Shown here in pieces: positions 25,348-35,416 of a stretch of 64,000 nt of DNA (position 1 is the first letter of the stretch; each line of letters begins with the position of its first letter). The DNA lies in the NCBI RefSeq assembly GCF_030296695.1, contig NZ_AP027737.1, positions 1,674,001 through 1,738,000 on the forward strand. Direction: 5' to 3'. This stretch comes from Agromyces mangrovi. Lineage in GTDB: Bacteria > Actinomycetota > Actinomycetes > Actinomycetales > Microbacteriaceae. The translations under genes and the position numbers were made by a program. The notes beneath the pieces were generated by a model. It was not told where the DNA came from. It was given only the letters and a program-made list of their open reading frames with translations, and ran no database searches.

Positions 25348-27438
25348 ATGATGCGCACCGATGCCACGCCAATCGACCGCCGCGCCGTGGTCGACCGCCA
25401 CGCGATCGAACTGACCGCCGCACATCCGGAGCACGTGCTGTCCGTCGGCAACGGCGACTTCGCGTTCACCGCCGACGTGACGGGCATGCAGACGTTCACC
25501 GACTTCCACAGCCCCGCACTCGCGGTGCGGCGCGGGGAGACCGCGGTGAACACCTGCACGATGAGCTCCTGGGGCTGGCACGAGATGCCGAACCCGGAGG
25601 GGTTCGTCCTCGACGACGCGATGTCCACCTACGAGACCGCCCGCGGCCCGGTCTCGTATCCCGACCGGTACGACATGCAGGCGGCGATGCAGGGGCAGCT
25701 GACCGACGAGATGCGTCCGGGCGCGTGGCTGCACGCCAACCCGCAGCGCATGGACCTCGGCCGGATCGGCCTCGAGCTGCGCCAGACGTCGGATGCCGCG
25801 GCAGAGGCGGACCCGTCGGTGCTCCGCGACATCCGCCAGGTCCAGGACCTGTGGACGGGCGAGATCCGCAGCTCCTTCACCTACGCCGGGTCCCGCGTCG
25901 ACGTGGTCACCGTTGCAGACCCGGATGCCTCGACGGTCGCGTTCCGCATCCGCAGCGCGCTGCTGGCCGACGGGCGGGCGCGGGTCGGGCTGCGCTTCCC
26001 GTATCCGAGCGACGGGTTCTTCCAGACGGACGACTGGGATGCCGGCGAACGGCACGAGTCGACGCTTCGATCCCGCACGGGCGGCGCCGTCGTCGAGCGG
26101 ATCGTCGACGCTGCGCGGTACTCCGTGGCGCTGGACGTGACCGGCGGCCGCATGGCCCGCGGCGACGCGCCGCACGCATTCCACGTCGACGCCTCCGGGG
26201 ACGAGCTCGAACTGGTCGCCGCCTTCCGGCCGGACGACGACGCATCCGCACCCGCGACCTCGTTCGCCGAGGTGCGCGAGCGTTCGGCGGCGTGGTGGGC
26301 CCGGTTCTGGGAATCCGGTGCGGCGGTCGACCTCGCGGCCAGCTCCGACCCCCGAGCGCCGGAGCTGGAGCGTCGGGTCGTGCTGTCGCAGGCCCTGACC
26401 GCCGTGCACTGCTCCGGTCACCTGCCGCCCGCCGAGACCGGCCTGGTCACCAACTCCTGGCAGGGGAAGTTCCACCTCGAGATGCACTGGTGGCACGCCG
26501 CGCACTTCGCGATGTGGGGGCGGCCCGAGCTGCTCGAGCGCAGCCTCGACTGGTACCTGACCGTGCTCGACTCCGCGCGCGACACCGCGGCGCGGCAGGG
26601 GTACCCCGGCGCACGCTGGCCGAAGCAGGCCGGGCCCGACGGGCGCGAGAGCCCCGACCCTATCGGCTCGCTCATCGCCTGGCAGCAGCCGCACGTGCTG
26701 TACCTGCTCGACCTCGTCTGGCGCGCGACCCCCGAGGCCGGCCGCGCCGCGCTCGTGGCCCGGTTCGGCGAACTGGTCGAGGAGACCGCCGCGTTCATGG
26801 CCGCGTTCCCGGAGGAGCGGGACGGCGAGCTGCACCTCGGCCCGCCCATCATGCCCGCCCAGGAGTTCTACGACTCCCGGACCACGACCGATCCGACCTA
26901 CGAACTGGCCTACTGGTGGTGGGGGCTCGAGATCGCGCAGCGCTGGCGCGAGCGGGCCGGGCGCCGACGGGACGAGGCCTGGACCGACGTGCAGCGCCGC
27001 CTCGCGACGCCGAAGGTGGTCGACGGATGCTACGTCGCCGTCGCCACCGACGAGCCGATGCGCCGAGACGACCATCCGTCGCTGCTCATGGCGCTCGGCT
27101 TCGTGCCGGAGACGCCGATCATCGACCCCGAGATCATGTCGGCGACGCTCGACGACGTCTGGGACGACTGGCAGTGGCCGACCGCCTGGGGCTGGGACTT
27201 CCCGGTCATCGCCATGACCGCGACCCGGCTCGGACGCGGAGGGCTCGCCTTCGACGCGCTCCTGCGCGACGAGGTGAAGAACACCGTCACCCCGGTCGGC
27301 CACAACCCCCAGATGGGCGCGATCCTGCCGCTCTACCTGCCCGGCAACGGCTCGCTGCTCGCCGCGGTCGCGCTGATCGCGCAGACCGGAACCGCCGCGC
27401 CCGGATGGACCGTGCGCGCGGAGGGCTTCCCCGCCTGA
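25348..27438 (+). CDS. Six-hairpin glycosidase-like protein of unclassified family
   Basis: A 696-residue cytosolic protein eight bases after the GH2 gene, with GAGGAG before its ATG. The N-terminal half looks like a beta super-sandwich (HPEHVLSVGNGDFAFTADVTGMQTF). The second half looks like an (alpha/alpha)6 barrel rich in aromatics (NSWQGKFHLEMHWWHAAHFAMW, WPTAWGWDFPVIAMTA). This fold is shared by GH65, GH95 and related families, but I do not recognise the motifs of a named family. Candidate acidic catalysts are the Glu of HLEMHWW and the Asp of WGWDFP. A glycoside hydrolase or phosphorylase role is inferred from fold and locus. Confidence 0.7.
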   Translation: MMRTDATPIDRRAVVDRHAIELTAAHPEHVLSVGNGDFAFTADVTGMQTFTDFHSPALAVRRGETAVNTCTMSSWGWHEMPNPEGFVLDDAMSTYETARGPVSYPDRYDMQAAMQGQLTDEMRPGAWLHANPQRMDLGRIGLELRQTSDAAAEADPSVLRDIRQVQDLWTGEIRSSFTYAGSRVDVVTVADPDASTVAFRIRSALLADGRARVGLRFPYPSDGFFQTDDWDAGERHESTLRSRTGGAVVERIVDAARYSVALDVTGGRMARGDAPHAFHVDASGDELELVAAFRPDDDASAPATSFAEVRERSAAWWARFWESGAAVDLAASSDPRAPELERRVVLSQALTAVHCSGHLPPAETGLVTNSWQGKFHLEMHWWHAAHFAMWGRPELLERSLDWYLTVLDSARDTAARQGYPGARWPKQAGPDGRESPDPIGSLIAWQQPHVLYLLDLVWRATPEAGRAALVARFGELVEETAAFMAAFPEERDGELHLGPPIMPAQEFYDSRTTTDPTYELAYWWWGLEIAQRWRERAGRRRDEAWTDVQRRLATPKVVDGCYVAVATDEPMRRDDHPSLLMALGFVPETPIIDPEIMSATLDDVWDDWQWPTAWGWDFPVIAMTATRLGRGGLAFDALLRDEVKNTVTPVGHNPQMGAILPLYLPGNGSLLAAVALIAQTGTAAPGWTVRAEGFPA

Positions 27439-27521
27439 CGGCCCCCGCCGCGGACCACGACCCCGACCGAACCCGAACCGCACCACCCGCAGTCACACCC
27501 CGCTCGATCAAGGAGGATCAC

Positions 27522-28967
27522 ATGACCGACCACACCACCCCCGGCGCCGACCCGGGCGCCGCCGGCGCCACCGTCGTCGACGTCGCACCGCCGCCCACGA
27601 CACCGACGAAGGCGGACGGCGCGCTGCCCAGGGCCTTCTCACTGCGATTCTCGACGCGCGGCATCTCGCTCGCGGTCGACGTGATCGTGATGATGCAGCT
27701 CACGTTCTACGCCACCGACATCGTGGGACTGCCGGCGGCGCTCGTCGGAGGCATCTTCCTCGCGGCGAAGCTCTTCGACGGGTTCACCGACCTGTTCGTG
27801 GGATTCGTGATCGACCGCACCAAGAGCCGCTGGGGCAAGGCGCGCCCGTACGAGCTGTTCATCATCCCGGCGTGGCTGCTGACGGTGGCGATCTTCTCCA
27901 CGCCGGACATGGACACGTTCTGGCAGGCCGCGTACCTGTTCGTCATGTACGCGCTCATCCAGTCGGTGTGCCACACCGTGCTGAACGGATCGGAGGGCGT
28001 CTACCTCAAGCGCTCGCTGAAGGGTGAGGTGCGCTACGCCAAGGTGCTGGCGCGCCAGGGCGTGTTCATCATCCTGGTCGCCGGAGTCGCGAGTGTGATC
28101 CTGCCGATGCTCATGGCCACGTGGGGGACGGAGCCGGGCGGCTGGACCCGCATCGCGCTCGTCTACGCGGTGCCCATGATGATCCTCGGCCTGGTGCGCT
28201 TCTTCACGGTGAAGGAGCTGCCCGAGGACGAAGTCGACGCCGCGACCGAGCAGCGCGTGAGCGTGAAGGATGCCCTGAAGGCGCTGGTACGCAACAAGTA
28301 CATCTTCATCATCGCGGCGATGGTGCTGCTCTCGAACATCATCGCCAACATGAACACGATCGTGGGGGCGTACTTCTTCAAGTACGTCCTCGGCGACCTC
28401 GCCCTGCTCTCGATCGTCGCGCTCGCCGGGCTCATCATGCCGGTGATCTACCTGCTCTTCCCGTTGGCAGTACGCACCATCGGCGCCGTGAACTTCCTGC
28501 GCGTCGGACTCGCCCTGGCGATGGTCGGCTTCGCGCTCGTCGCGTTCTTCCCGACCTCCCTCGTGGCGGTCGCGGCGGGACAGCTGCTCGGCTCGTTCAC
28601 GTCCATCGTGACGCTGCTGGTCGGGTTCTTCGTGATCCAGGCCATGAGGTACGGCGAGTGGAAGACCGGGCGACGCATCGACGCCGTGACGAACTCGGTG
28701 ACCAGCTTCACCTCCAAGATCGGGTCGGGCCTCGCATCGGCGGGCGTGGGCCTCATGATGGGCATCGTCGGCTACAACGGTCTCGCCGCCTCCCAGACCG
28801 CGGAGGCAGAGGGGATGATCGTCGGCCTCTACTCCTGGGTGCCGTTCGTCCTCACCGCGGGGATGCTGGCCATCTCGTTCACCTACAAGCTCGACCGCCA
28901 CACCGGGGCGATTGAGACCGACCTGGCCGCCGGCATCCACGCCGACACCAGCGAGCTGAAGCTCTAG
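27522..28967 (+). CDS. GPH-family (glycoside-pentoside-hexuronide) cation symporter
   Basis: A 481-residue transporter of the MFS_2/GPH family with 12 helices after a 40-residue Pro/Ala-rich cytosolic tail. The family hallmark is FDGFTDLFVGFVIDRTKSRWGKARPYELF in the loop after helix 2, and YGEWKTGRRIDAV occurs in the central part. It has a perfect AGGAGG five bases before ATG. It should import the glycoside handled by the neighbouring cytosolic GH2, GH3 and GH1 enzymes with Na+ or H+. Confidence 0.92.
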   Translation: MTDHTTPGADPGAAGATVVDVAPPPTTPTKADGALPRAFSLRFSTRGISLAVDVIVMMQLTFYATDIVGLPAALVGGIFLAAKLFDGFTDLFVGFVIDRTKSRWGKARPYELFIIPAWLLTVAIFSTPDMDTFWQAAYLFVMYALIQSVCHTVLNGSEGVYLKRSLKGEVRYAKVLARQGVFIILVAGVASVILPMLMATWGTEPGGWTRIALVYAVPMMILGLVRFFTVKELPEDEVDAATEQRVSVKDALKALVRNKYIFIIAAMVLLSNIIANMNTIVGAYFFKYVLGDLALLSIVALAGLIMPVIYLLFPLAVRTIGAVNFLRVGLALAMVGFALVAFFPTSLVAVAAGQLLGSFTSIVTLLVGFFVIQAMRYGEWKTGRRIDAVTNSVTSFTSKIGSGLASAGVGLMMGIVGYNGLAASQTAEAEGMIVGLYSWVPFVLTAGMLAISFTYKLDRHTGAIETDLAAGIHADTSELKL

Positions 28968-29014
28968 CCCGACCCACCCGACCCCCGAACACGCACCGAG
29001 AGGACCAGAGAATC

Positions 29015-31305
29015 GTGTCGATGCTCGCACAGGAGCGCTCCCAGGATCCCGCCGCCGACATCGGCGCACGAGTCGAGGACCTGCTGTCGCAGATGACCCT
29101 CGAGGAGAAGGCCGGCCAGTTGAGCCAGTACTTCTACTTCGGGTTCGGCGAGGTGCCCGCCGACCTCGACATCGATGCGCTCCCCCGGAGCAGCAGGCGT
29201 ACGTACGCCAGCCGCAGATGGTCGAGGCGGCCGTCGCGGCCGGCGGCGCGGGGTCGGTGCTGTTCGTCAAGGAGCCGGGTCTCGCCAACCGGCTCCAGCG
29301 GCTCGCGGTCGAGGAGAGCCGTCTCGGGATCCCGCTCATGTTCGGGTTCGACGTGATCCACGGGCTGCGGACCGTGTTTCCCGTGCCCGTCGCTCTCGCG
29401 GCGTCGTGGGATCCCGAGACGATCGAGCGCTCCCAGGCGGTCGCGGCACGCGAGGCCCGGGCCGCGGGCATCCAGTGGACGTTCGCGCCGATGGTCGACG
29501 TCACGCGGGACGCGCGCTGGGGCCGCATCATCGAGGGCGCCGGCGAGGACCCGTACCTCGGCTCCGCCGTCGCCGCGGCGCAGGTGCGCGGGTTCCAGGG
29601 CGACCTCGGACCCGACCGCGTGCTCGCCGGGCCCAAGCACCTCGCGGGCTACGGCGCATCCCAGGGCGGGCGCGACTACGACGAGGCCGAGATCTCCGAC
29701 TCGGAGCTGCGCAACGTATACCTCCCGCCGTTCCGGGCGGCGGTGGATGCGGGCGCCGGCACCGTGATGAGCGCGTACATGGACCTGAACGGCGTGCCGG
29801 CCAGCGGCAACCGCTGGCTGCTCACCGAAGTCCTCCGCGACGAGCTCGGCTTCGACGGGTTCGTGGTGTCCGACGCGAACGCGGTGAAGTCGCTCGAGAC
29901 GCAGCACTTCGCCGCCTCGCCGACGGATGCCGCGGTCCGTGCCGTCTCGGCGGGACTCGACATGGAGATGTGCATGTTCGACCCGGCGTTCCGCACCCTG
30001 CCGCAGGCGGTCGCCGACGGCCTCGTCGACGAGGAGGTCATCGACCGGGCCGTGCGACGGGTGCTCGCCGCGAAGTTCCGGCTCGGCCTCTTCGAGCAGC
30101 CGTACGTCGACGAGGGTGCGGCGGATGCGCTGCTCGGCGCGCCCGCGCACCGGGCGGCGGCCCGGGAGGCGGCGGAGCGCTCTGTCGTACTGCTGAAGAA
30201 CGACGGGGCACTGCCGCTCGAGGCATCCGCCCTCGGCTCGATCGCCGTGATCGGGCAGCTGGCCGACAGCAAGCGGGACACGCTCGGACCGTGGGTGTTC
30301 GACCACGTCACCGACGATGCCGTCACCGTGCTGGAGGGCGTGCGCTCGCGCGTCGGTGACGACGTACGGGTCGTGCACGCGCCCGGGGCGGGCATCCCGG
30401 GGCGGATGTTCCCGTCGATGTTCGACCGGATGGACCCGACCGTCGAGCACACCCCGGACGACCACGACGACGAGGCCGAGATCGCCCGTGCGGTCGCGCT
30501 CGCCGAGGCATCCGACCTCGCCCTCGTGGTCGTCGGCGAACGGCAGAACCAGGTCGGCGAGAACGCATCGCGAGCCACGCTCGACCTGCCCGGCCGCCAG
30601 CTCGAGCAGCTCCAGCGCATCGCCGCCACCGGAACCCCGGTCGTGCTCGTCGTGATGTCGGGCCGGCCGCTCGACCTGCGCTGGGCCGACGAGGAACTGC
30701 CCGCGATCGTGCAGGCCTGGTACCCCGGCACGAGCGGCGGCGACGCGGTCGCGGCCGTGCTCTTCGGCGACGTCTCGCCTGCGGGGCGGCTGCCGTTCAC
30801 CTGGCCGCGTCACGTCGGCCACGTGCCCATGCACTACGCGCACCTGCGCACCTTCGACCCCGAGCAGCAGGGCCGGCGGTACTGGGAGGAGCCGTCGACA
30901 CCCCTGTACCCGTTCGGGCACGGCCTCGGGTATGCGACGTTCGCGTACTCGGGACTGCGGCTCGACCGCGAGCGGATCCGCGTGGGCGAGCAGGTGCAGG
31001 TGCGGGTGGATGTCACGAACGAATCCGGACGCGACGCCGACGAGGTCGTCCAGCTCTACGTGCACCAGCGGCACGGGCGAGCATCGCGGCCGGTGCGCGA
31101 GCTCAAGGGCTTCCGTCGCATCCGACTCGCCGCCGGCGAGACCCGCACGGTCGGGTTCGACCTCGGCCCCGACGAGCTCCGGTACTGGAGTGCGTCCGAC
31201 CGCGACTGGGTGCAGGACGCCACGACCGTCGACGTCTGGGTCGGTGGCGACTCGACCGCGGACCTCGCCACCGCATTCACCGTCACCGAAGGAGCCGACC
31301 GATGA
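29015..31305 (+). CDS. Glycoside hydrolase family 3 beta-glycosidase (single-base frameshift in assembly)
   Basis: A 763-residue GH3 enzyme without signal peptide, beginning GTG (VSMLAQERS). The catalytic TIM barrel includes MTLEEKAGQLSQY, FGFDVIHGLRTVFPVP, GEDPYLG and GPKHLAGYG. The nucleophile is the Asp of GFVVSDANAV, near residue 287. The alpha/beta sandwich has SVVLLKNDGALPL and a fibronectin-III-like C-terminus follows (VRVDVTNESGRDADEVVQLYV). The frame breaks in the C run 29182-29186; one extra C restores DALPPEQQAYVRQPQMVEAA. Its stop overlaps the GH1 start (ATGA). Confidence 0.9.
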
Positions 31306-32542
31306 CCGCAGCCGCATTCCCGGAATCGTTCCTCTGGGGAGCGTCGACCGCCCCGCACCAGATCGAGGGCAACAACGTCAACAGCGACTGGTGGGCACGC
31401 GAGGGCATGATGCCCGGCATGGAGCCGAGCGGCGACGCCTGCGACAGCTACCACCGGTACGCCGAGGACATGCGCCTGCTCGCCGACGCCGGGCTGAACG
31501 CCTACCGCTTCGGCATCGAGTGGGCCCGGATCGAACCCCGCCCGGGGCAGTTCTCGCGGGCGGAGCTCGCCCACTACCGGCGGATGATCGAGACCGCGCA
31601 GTCGTTCGGACTGACGCCTGTGGTGACCCTGCACCACTTCAGCAGCCCGCGCTGGTTCGCCGAGGCGGGCGGCTGGGGCGGGCCGGAGGCGATCGACCGG
31701 TTCGCGGCGTACGTGACCGAGGTGACCGGCATCCTCGACGGCGTGGAGTGGGTGGCGACCATGAACGAGCCGAACATGCTCGCCATGATGCTGATGATGG
31801 AGGAGGCGATGCGCTCGGGCCGGCTGGAGGAGTGGCAGAGCCCGACCGTCGACGGCGAACCCGATCGCGACCGGATCGCCGCGTCGCTGCCGGTGCCGAC
31901 CCCGAGCACGGCCGCCGCTTCGTGGAGGCGCACCACGCGGGACGCGACATCGTGCGCGCCCGAACCGGCGCCCGGGTGGGCTGGACGATCGCCAACCAGG
32001 CGTTCACCGCCACGCCCGGCAACGAGGGGAAGCTCGTCGAGGTTCGCCACGACTGGGAGGACCTGTACCTCGACGCGTCGGCGGGCGACGACTTCATCGG
32101 CGTGCAGTCGTACTCGACGCAGCAGGTCGACGAGAACGGCGTCGTGCCGCACCCGGAGCACCCCGACAACACGCTGGTGGGCACCGCGTACCGGCCGGAC
32201 GCCCTCGGCATGGCGGTGCGCCACGCGTGGGAGCGCACCGGCCTTCCGGTGCTCGTCACCGAGAACGGCATCGCCACCGCCGACGACGCGCGGCGCATCG
32301 CCTACACGCGCGAGGCGCTCGCAGGCTTGGCGGATGCCATGGCGGACGGCGCCGACGTGCGGGGATACCTGCACTGGTCGGCGCTCGACAACTACGAGTG
32401 GGGTCACTGGACGCCCACCTTCGGACTGATCGCGGTCGATCGCGAGACGTTCGTGCGCACGCCGAAGCCGAGCCTCGCCTGGCTCGGCGGTGTGGCGCGG
32501 TCGCACGGGGCCGGCCTCCTCGAGGCGGCGTCCACGGCATGA
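31302..32542 (+). CDS. Glycoside hydrolase family 1 beta-glycosidase (single-base frameshift in assembly)
   Basis: A GH1 enzyme of about 413 residues, somewhat shorter than the usual 440-480. It opens FPESFLWGASTAPHQIEGNN. The acid/base is the Glu of ATMNEPN (near 156) and the nucleophile is the Glu of VTENGIA (near 321). The aglycone end SALDNYEWGHWTPTFGL is typical of the family. The frame breaks at about 31895-31900; one added base gives LPVPDPEHGRRFVEAHHAGRD. No signal peptide. It is translationally coupled to GH3 by ATGA and eight bases before the dehydrogenase gene. Confidence 0.9.
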
Positions 32543-32549
32543 TGGGCGC

Positions 32550-33566
32550 ATGAACGCCCCATCCGACCCCGATCCGGATGCCGCGCCGGGCGCGCCCGTG
32601 CGCATCGGCGTGCTCGGCGCGGCGCGCATCGTGAGGAGTGCGCTGCTCGAGCCCGCACGCGGGGTCGACGGCGTGCGGGTCGCCGCGGTCGCCGCACGTG
32701 ATCGCTCGCGGGCCGAGGCGTACGCCGCCGAGCGCGGCATCGCGACCGTGCACGGGTCGTACGAGGCGCTGCTCGCCGATCCCGACCTCGATGCGGTCTA
32801 CGTGCCGTTGCCGGCGGCGCTCCACGCGGACTGGACGCTCGCCGCGGTCGCCGCCGGCAGGCACGTGCTCTGCGAGAAGCCGTTCACGAGCAACGCGGCG
32901 GCGGCGGAGCACGTCGCCGCCGTCACCGCCGGTTCGGGTCGCGTGGTGATGGAGGCGTACCACTCGCACTTCCATCCGCTGTACGGGCGATTGCGGGAGA
33001 TCATCGCATCGGGCGAGCTCGGACGCGTGGAGTCGGCGCGGGCGGGGTTCTGCGTCCCGATCCCGCCCGGTCGGGACATCCGCTGGAACCTCGCGCTCGG
33101 CGGGGGCGGCCTGCTCGACGTGGGCACCTACGCAGTGCGCGTGCTCACCGAGCTGTTCGGGGAGTCGCCCGAGGTGCGCGATGCCCGTGCCTGGCTCAGG
33201 GACGGCGTCGACCGGCGGCTCGACGCCACGCTCGCGTTCGACGGCGGCGTGACCGGAGAGGTCGTCTCGTCGATGTGGTCCCGGCGGCTCCTGGCGATGT
33301 CGCTCGAGGTGCGCGGGGACGCGGGCCGCATGCGCGTGAGCTTCCCCTACCACCCGCAGATGGGCACCCGCATCCGCGTCTCCGGCAGGTCGGGCCGTCG
33401 CGTCGAACGCACCGACCGGCGCTCGACCTACGCGTTCCAGCTCGAGGCGTTCCGCGACGCGGTGCGCGGCACGCGACCGGTGGAGACGGATGCCTCGGCG
33501 GCGGTCGCCCACCTGCGCACGCTCGACGCGATCCACGCGGCCGCGGGGATGGCGCCCCGCCCGTAG
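32550..33566 (+). CDS. Gfo/Idh/MocA-family NAD(P)-dependent oxidoreductase
   Basis: A 338-residue sugar or cyclitol dehydrogenase. The Rossmann motif is IGVLGAARIVRSAL near residue 20, the family signature CEKPFTSN includes the catalytic Lys, and the alpha/beta C-terminal domain contains GGGGLLDVGTYAVR. It is the last gene of the glycoside operon and may oxidise a released sugar, or, in line with recent Gfo/Idh glycosidase systems, start oxidative deglycosylation. The substrate is not deducible. The start lies seven bases after the GH1 stop, and GATGGGCGC precedes it. Confidence 0.9.
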   Translation: MNAPSDPDPDAAPGAPVRIGVLGAARIVRSALLEPARGVDGVRVAAVAARDRSRAEAYAAERGIATVHGSYEALLADPDLDAVYVPLPAALHADWTLAAVAAGRHVLCEKPFTSNAAAAEHVAAVTAGSGRVVMEAYHSHFHPLYGRLREIIASGELGRVESARAGFCVPIPPGRDIRWNLALGGGGLLDVGTYAVRVLTELFGESPEVRDARAWLRDGVDRRLDATLAFDGGVTGEVVSSMWSRRLLAMSLEVRGDAGRMRVSFPYHPQMGTRIRVSGRSGRRVERTDRRSTYAFQLEAFRDAVRGTRPVETDASAAVAHLRTLDAIHAAAGMAPRP

Positions 33567-33575
33567 GCGGACGAC

Positions 33576-33617
33576 GACGGGCCGGTGGGATGCTCCGACG
33601 CATCCGACCGGCCCGTC
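33576..33617. terminator. Bidirectional terminator between convergent operons
   Basis: Outer 11-bp stem GACGGGCCGGT/ACCGGCCCGTC (33576-33586 and 33607-33617) with an inner GGATG/CATCC stem. It lies between the Gfo/Idh gene and the SDR gene. Confidence 0.85.
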
Positions 33618-33647
33618 AGGGGCGCACCCGTGCGCGGGCGCAGCGGA

Positions 33648-34717
33648 TCAGGTCGCCGACCAGCCGCCGTCCGATGCGAGCACGACGCCGTTGATGTTCA
33701 CGCCGTCGTCGCTCAGCAGGAACGTGATCGAGGCGGCGAGAGCCTCGGCCTCGGCGGCATCCGGCAGCACCGCCATCGCCTGGCGCACGCGCTGGGCACC
33801 GAGCGGCGACGCGAACGTGGCCTCGATGTTGGTGATGGTCGGGCCGGGGGCCACGGCGTTCACGCGCAGGCCGGACGGGCCGTACATGAACGCGGTCGAC
33901 TTGGTGAGGCCGACGACCGCGTGCTTCGACGCGGTGTAGGCGACGCCCGCGGCGGAACCGCGCAGTGCGGCCTCGGAGGCGGTGTTCACGATCGAGCCCT
34001 TGCCCTGCGACAGCATCGTGGGGATGACCGCGCGCGAGAGCTTCATGGTGCCGTCGACGTTCACGCGCATGACGCGCTCCCAGACGGCGTCGGTGAGCTC
34101 GCCGAGGGGGTCATGTCGTCCATGATCCCGGCGATGTTGGCGAGGCCGTCGATGCGCTCGCCCGCGGCGGCGACGATCTCGGCGACCTTCGCGTCGTCGG
34201 TGATGTCGGCGACGAGGGTGACGATGTCGGCGTCGGGGAACTCGGCGGCGAACTCGTCGAGGCGCTCCTGCGAGACGTCGACGGCGATCACGCGGCCGCC
34301 CTCGCGCGCGACGCGCGACGCGGTCGCACGGCCGATGCCCGAGCCGGCGCCGGTGACGATGATGGTCTTGCCGCTGAAGCGGCCCTGGTCGATGCGCTCC
34401 TCCCACTCGGGGATCTCGACCTCGGGCACGGATGCCTCGTCGGCGTCGTCCTCCTCGGTGGCCTCGGGTGCCGCGGGGGCGCCCTCGGGCACGTCGCCGG
34501 CGGCGGCGCGCGCGACGAGCTCGGCGACCAGCTCATCGCTGAACTGGCCCTTGCTCAGCTTGACGAGCCGCTTCAGCGCGAGACGGCTGACGGGCTTCAG
34601 CACGTCGGCGCTCTGGCCGGACTGCGCGAGCAGGTCGCGCATGATCGGCCCGCCGACTGGGTGCGCCAGCCAGGTCTTGATGGAGTCGTTGGCGGTGAGT
34701 TCCTTGGGGGTGCTCAT
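33648..34717 (-). CDS. Short-chain dehydrogenase with extra N-terminal helical domain (single-base frameshift in assembly)
   Basis: After repair this is a 356-residue protein. Residues 1-75 form a helical module (SIKTWLAHPVGGPIMRDLLAQ...LKRLVKLSKGQFSDELVAELV), residues 76-110 an acidic linker, and then a classical SDR. The SDR part shows IIVTGAGSGIGRATA, NIAGIMDD, the catalytic Ser region IVNTASEAAL and YTASKHAVVG (Tyr/Lys). The frame breaks at the G run 34106-34110; one base restores MTPLGELTDAVWERV. It is divergent from a TetR gene with a palindromic site between, so it is probably its target. The substrate is unknown. Confidence 0.88.
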
Positions 34718-34792
34718 GGGGGAGTTTCCTTCACTTGAGGCGTCGTCGATGTCGCACGAGTCGGCATCCGGGGGCATCCGATGGCGCTTCCA

Positions 34793-34810
34793 CCGGACAT
34801 CCTTGTCCGG
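34793..34810. promoter_or_regulatory. Perfect palindromic operator between SDR and TetR genes
   Basis: CCGGACA-TCCT-TGTCCGG has 7-base perfect arms in the 109-bp divergent gap, 17 bases before the TetR ATG. TAGTCT (34814-34819) just after it is a possible -10 for a leaderless TetR message. Confidence 0.75.
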
Positions 34811-34826
34811 TAGTAGTCTAACTCGC

Positions 34827-35408
34827 ATGCCGACCGACGGGGAAGGGTTCGCCCAGGGCCGAAAGGCCAACCGCGGGCCGAGCGCTGGCCCGGAGAATCG
34901 GCGGGCCCTCGTCGCCGCCGCGCGCGAGGTGTTCGCCGAGCAGGGGCTGACCGCGCCGCTGTCGGCCGTGGCCCGCCGCGCCGGCGTCGGGCAGGGGAGC
35001 CTCTACCGGCACTTCCCCGACCGGGTGGCGCTCGCGCTCGCCGTGTTCGACGAGAACCTCGACGCGCTCGAGGCCGTCGTCGCCCCGCCCGACTCGACGC
35101 TCGACGACCTGATCGAGCTCGTCATCGCGCAGGCGATGGTGTCGACCGCGATCATCGAGCTGCTCCGGTCGCAGCGGCACGACGAGCGCGTCGCCGAGCT
35201 GGGGGACCGCCTGCACGCGGTCGTCGCGACCGCGCTCGACCGCGAGCACGACGCCGGCCGCATCGGCGCGCATGTCACGGTCGACGACGTCGAGCTCGCG
35301 ATCAGCATGCTCGCCCAGGTGCTGCCGGGCACGGATGCCGCGGAGCGGCGCGCGATCGCGACGCGCGCGTGGGCCCTGTTCCACGCGGCCTTCGCGCCGC
35401 GCGGCTGA
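34827..35408 (+). CDS. TetR-family transcriptional regulator
   Basis: A 193-residue regulator: ALVAAAREVFAEQGLTAPLSAVARRAGVGQGSLYRHFPDRVAL forms the DNA-binding domain. The C-terminal domain has ELLRSQRHDERVAELGDRL, consistent with the common TetR_C fold. It is transcribed away from the SDR gene over the CCGGACA palindrome, so it likely represses both. The stop lies eight bases from the convergent siderophore-interacting gene with no terminator in between. Confidence 0.88.
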   Translation: MPTDGEGFAQGRKANRGPSAGPENRRALVAAAREVFAEQGLTAPLSAVARRAGVGQGSLYRHFPDRVALALAVFDENLDALEAVVAPPDSTLDDLIELVIAQAMVSTAIIELLRSQRHDERVAELGDRLHAVVATALDREHDAGRIGAHVTVDDVELAISMLAQVLPGTDAAERRAIATRAWALFHAAFAPRG

Positions 35409-35416
35409 CGCGTCGG

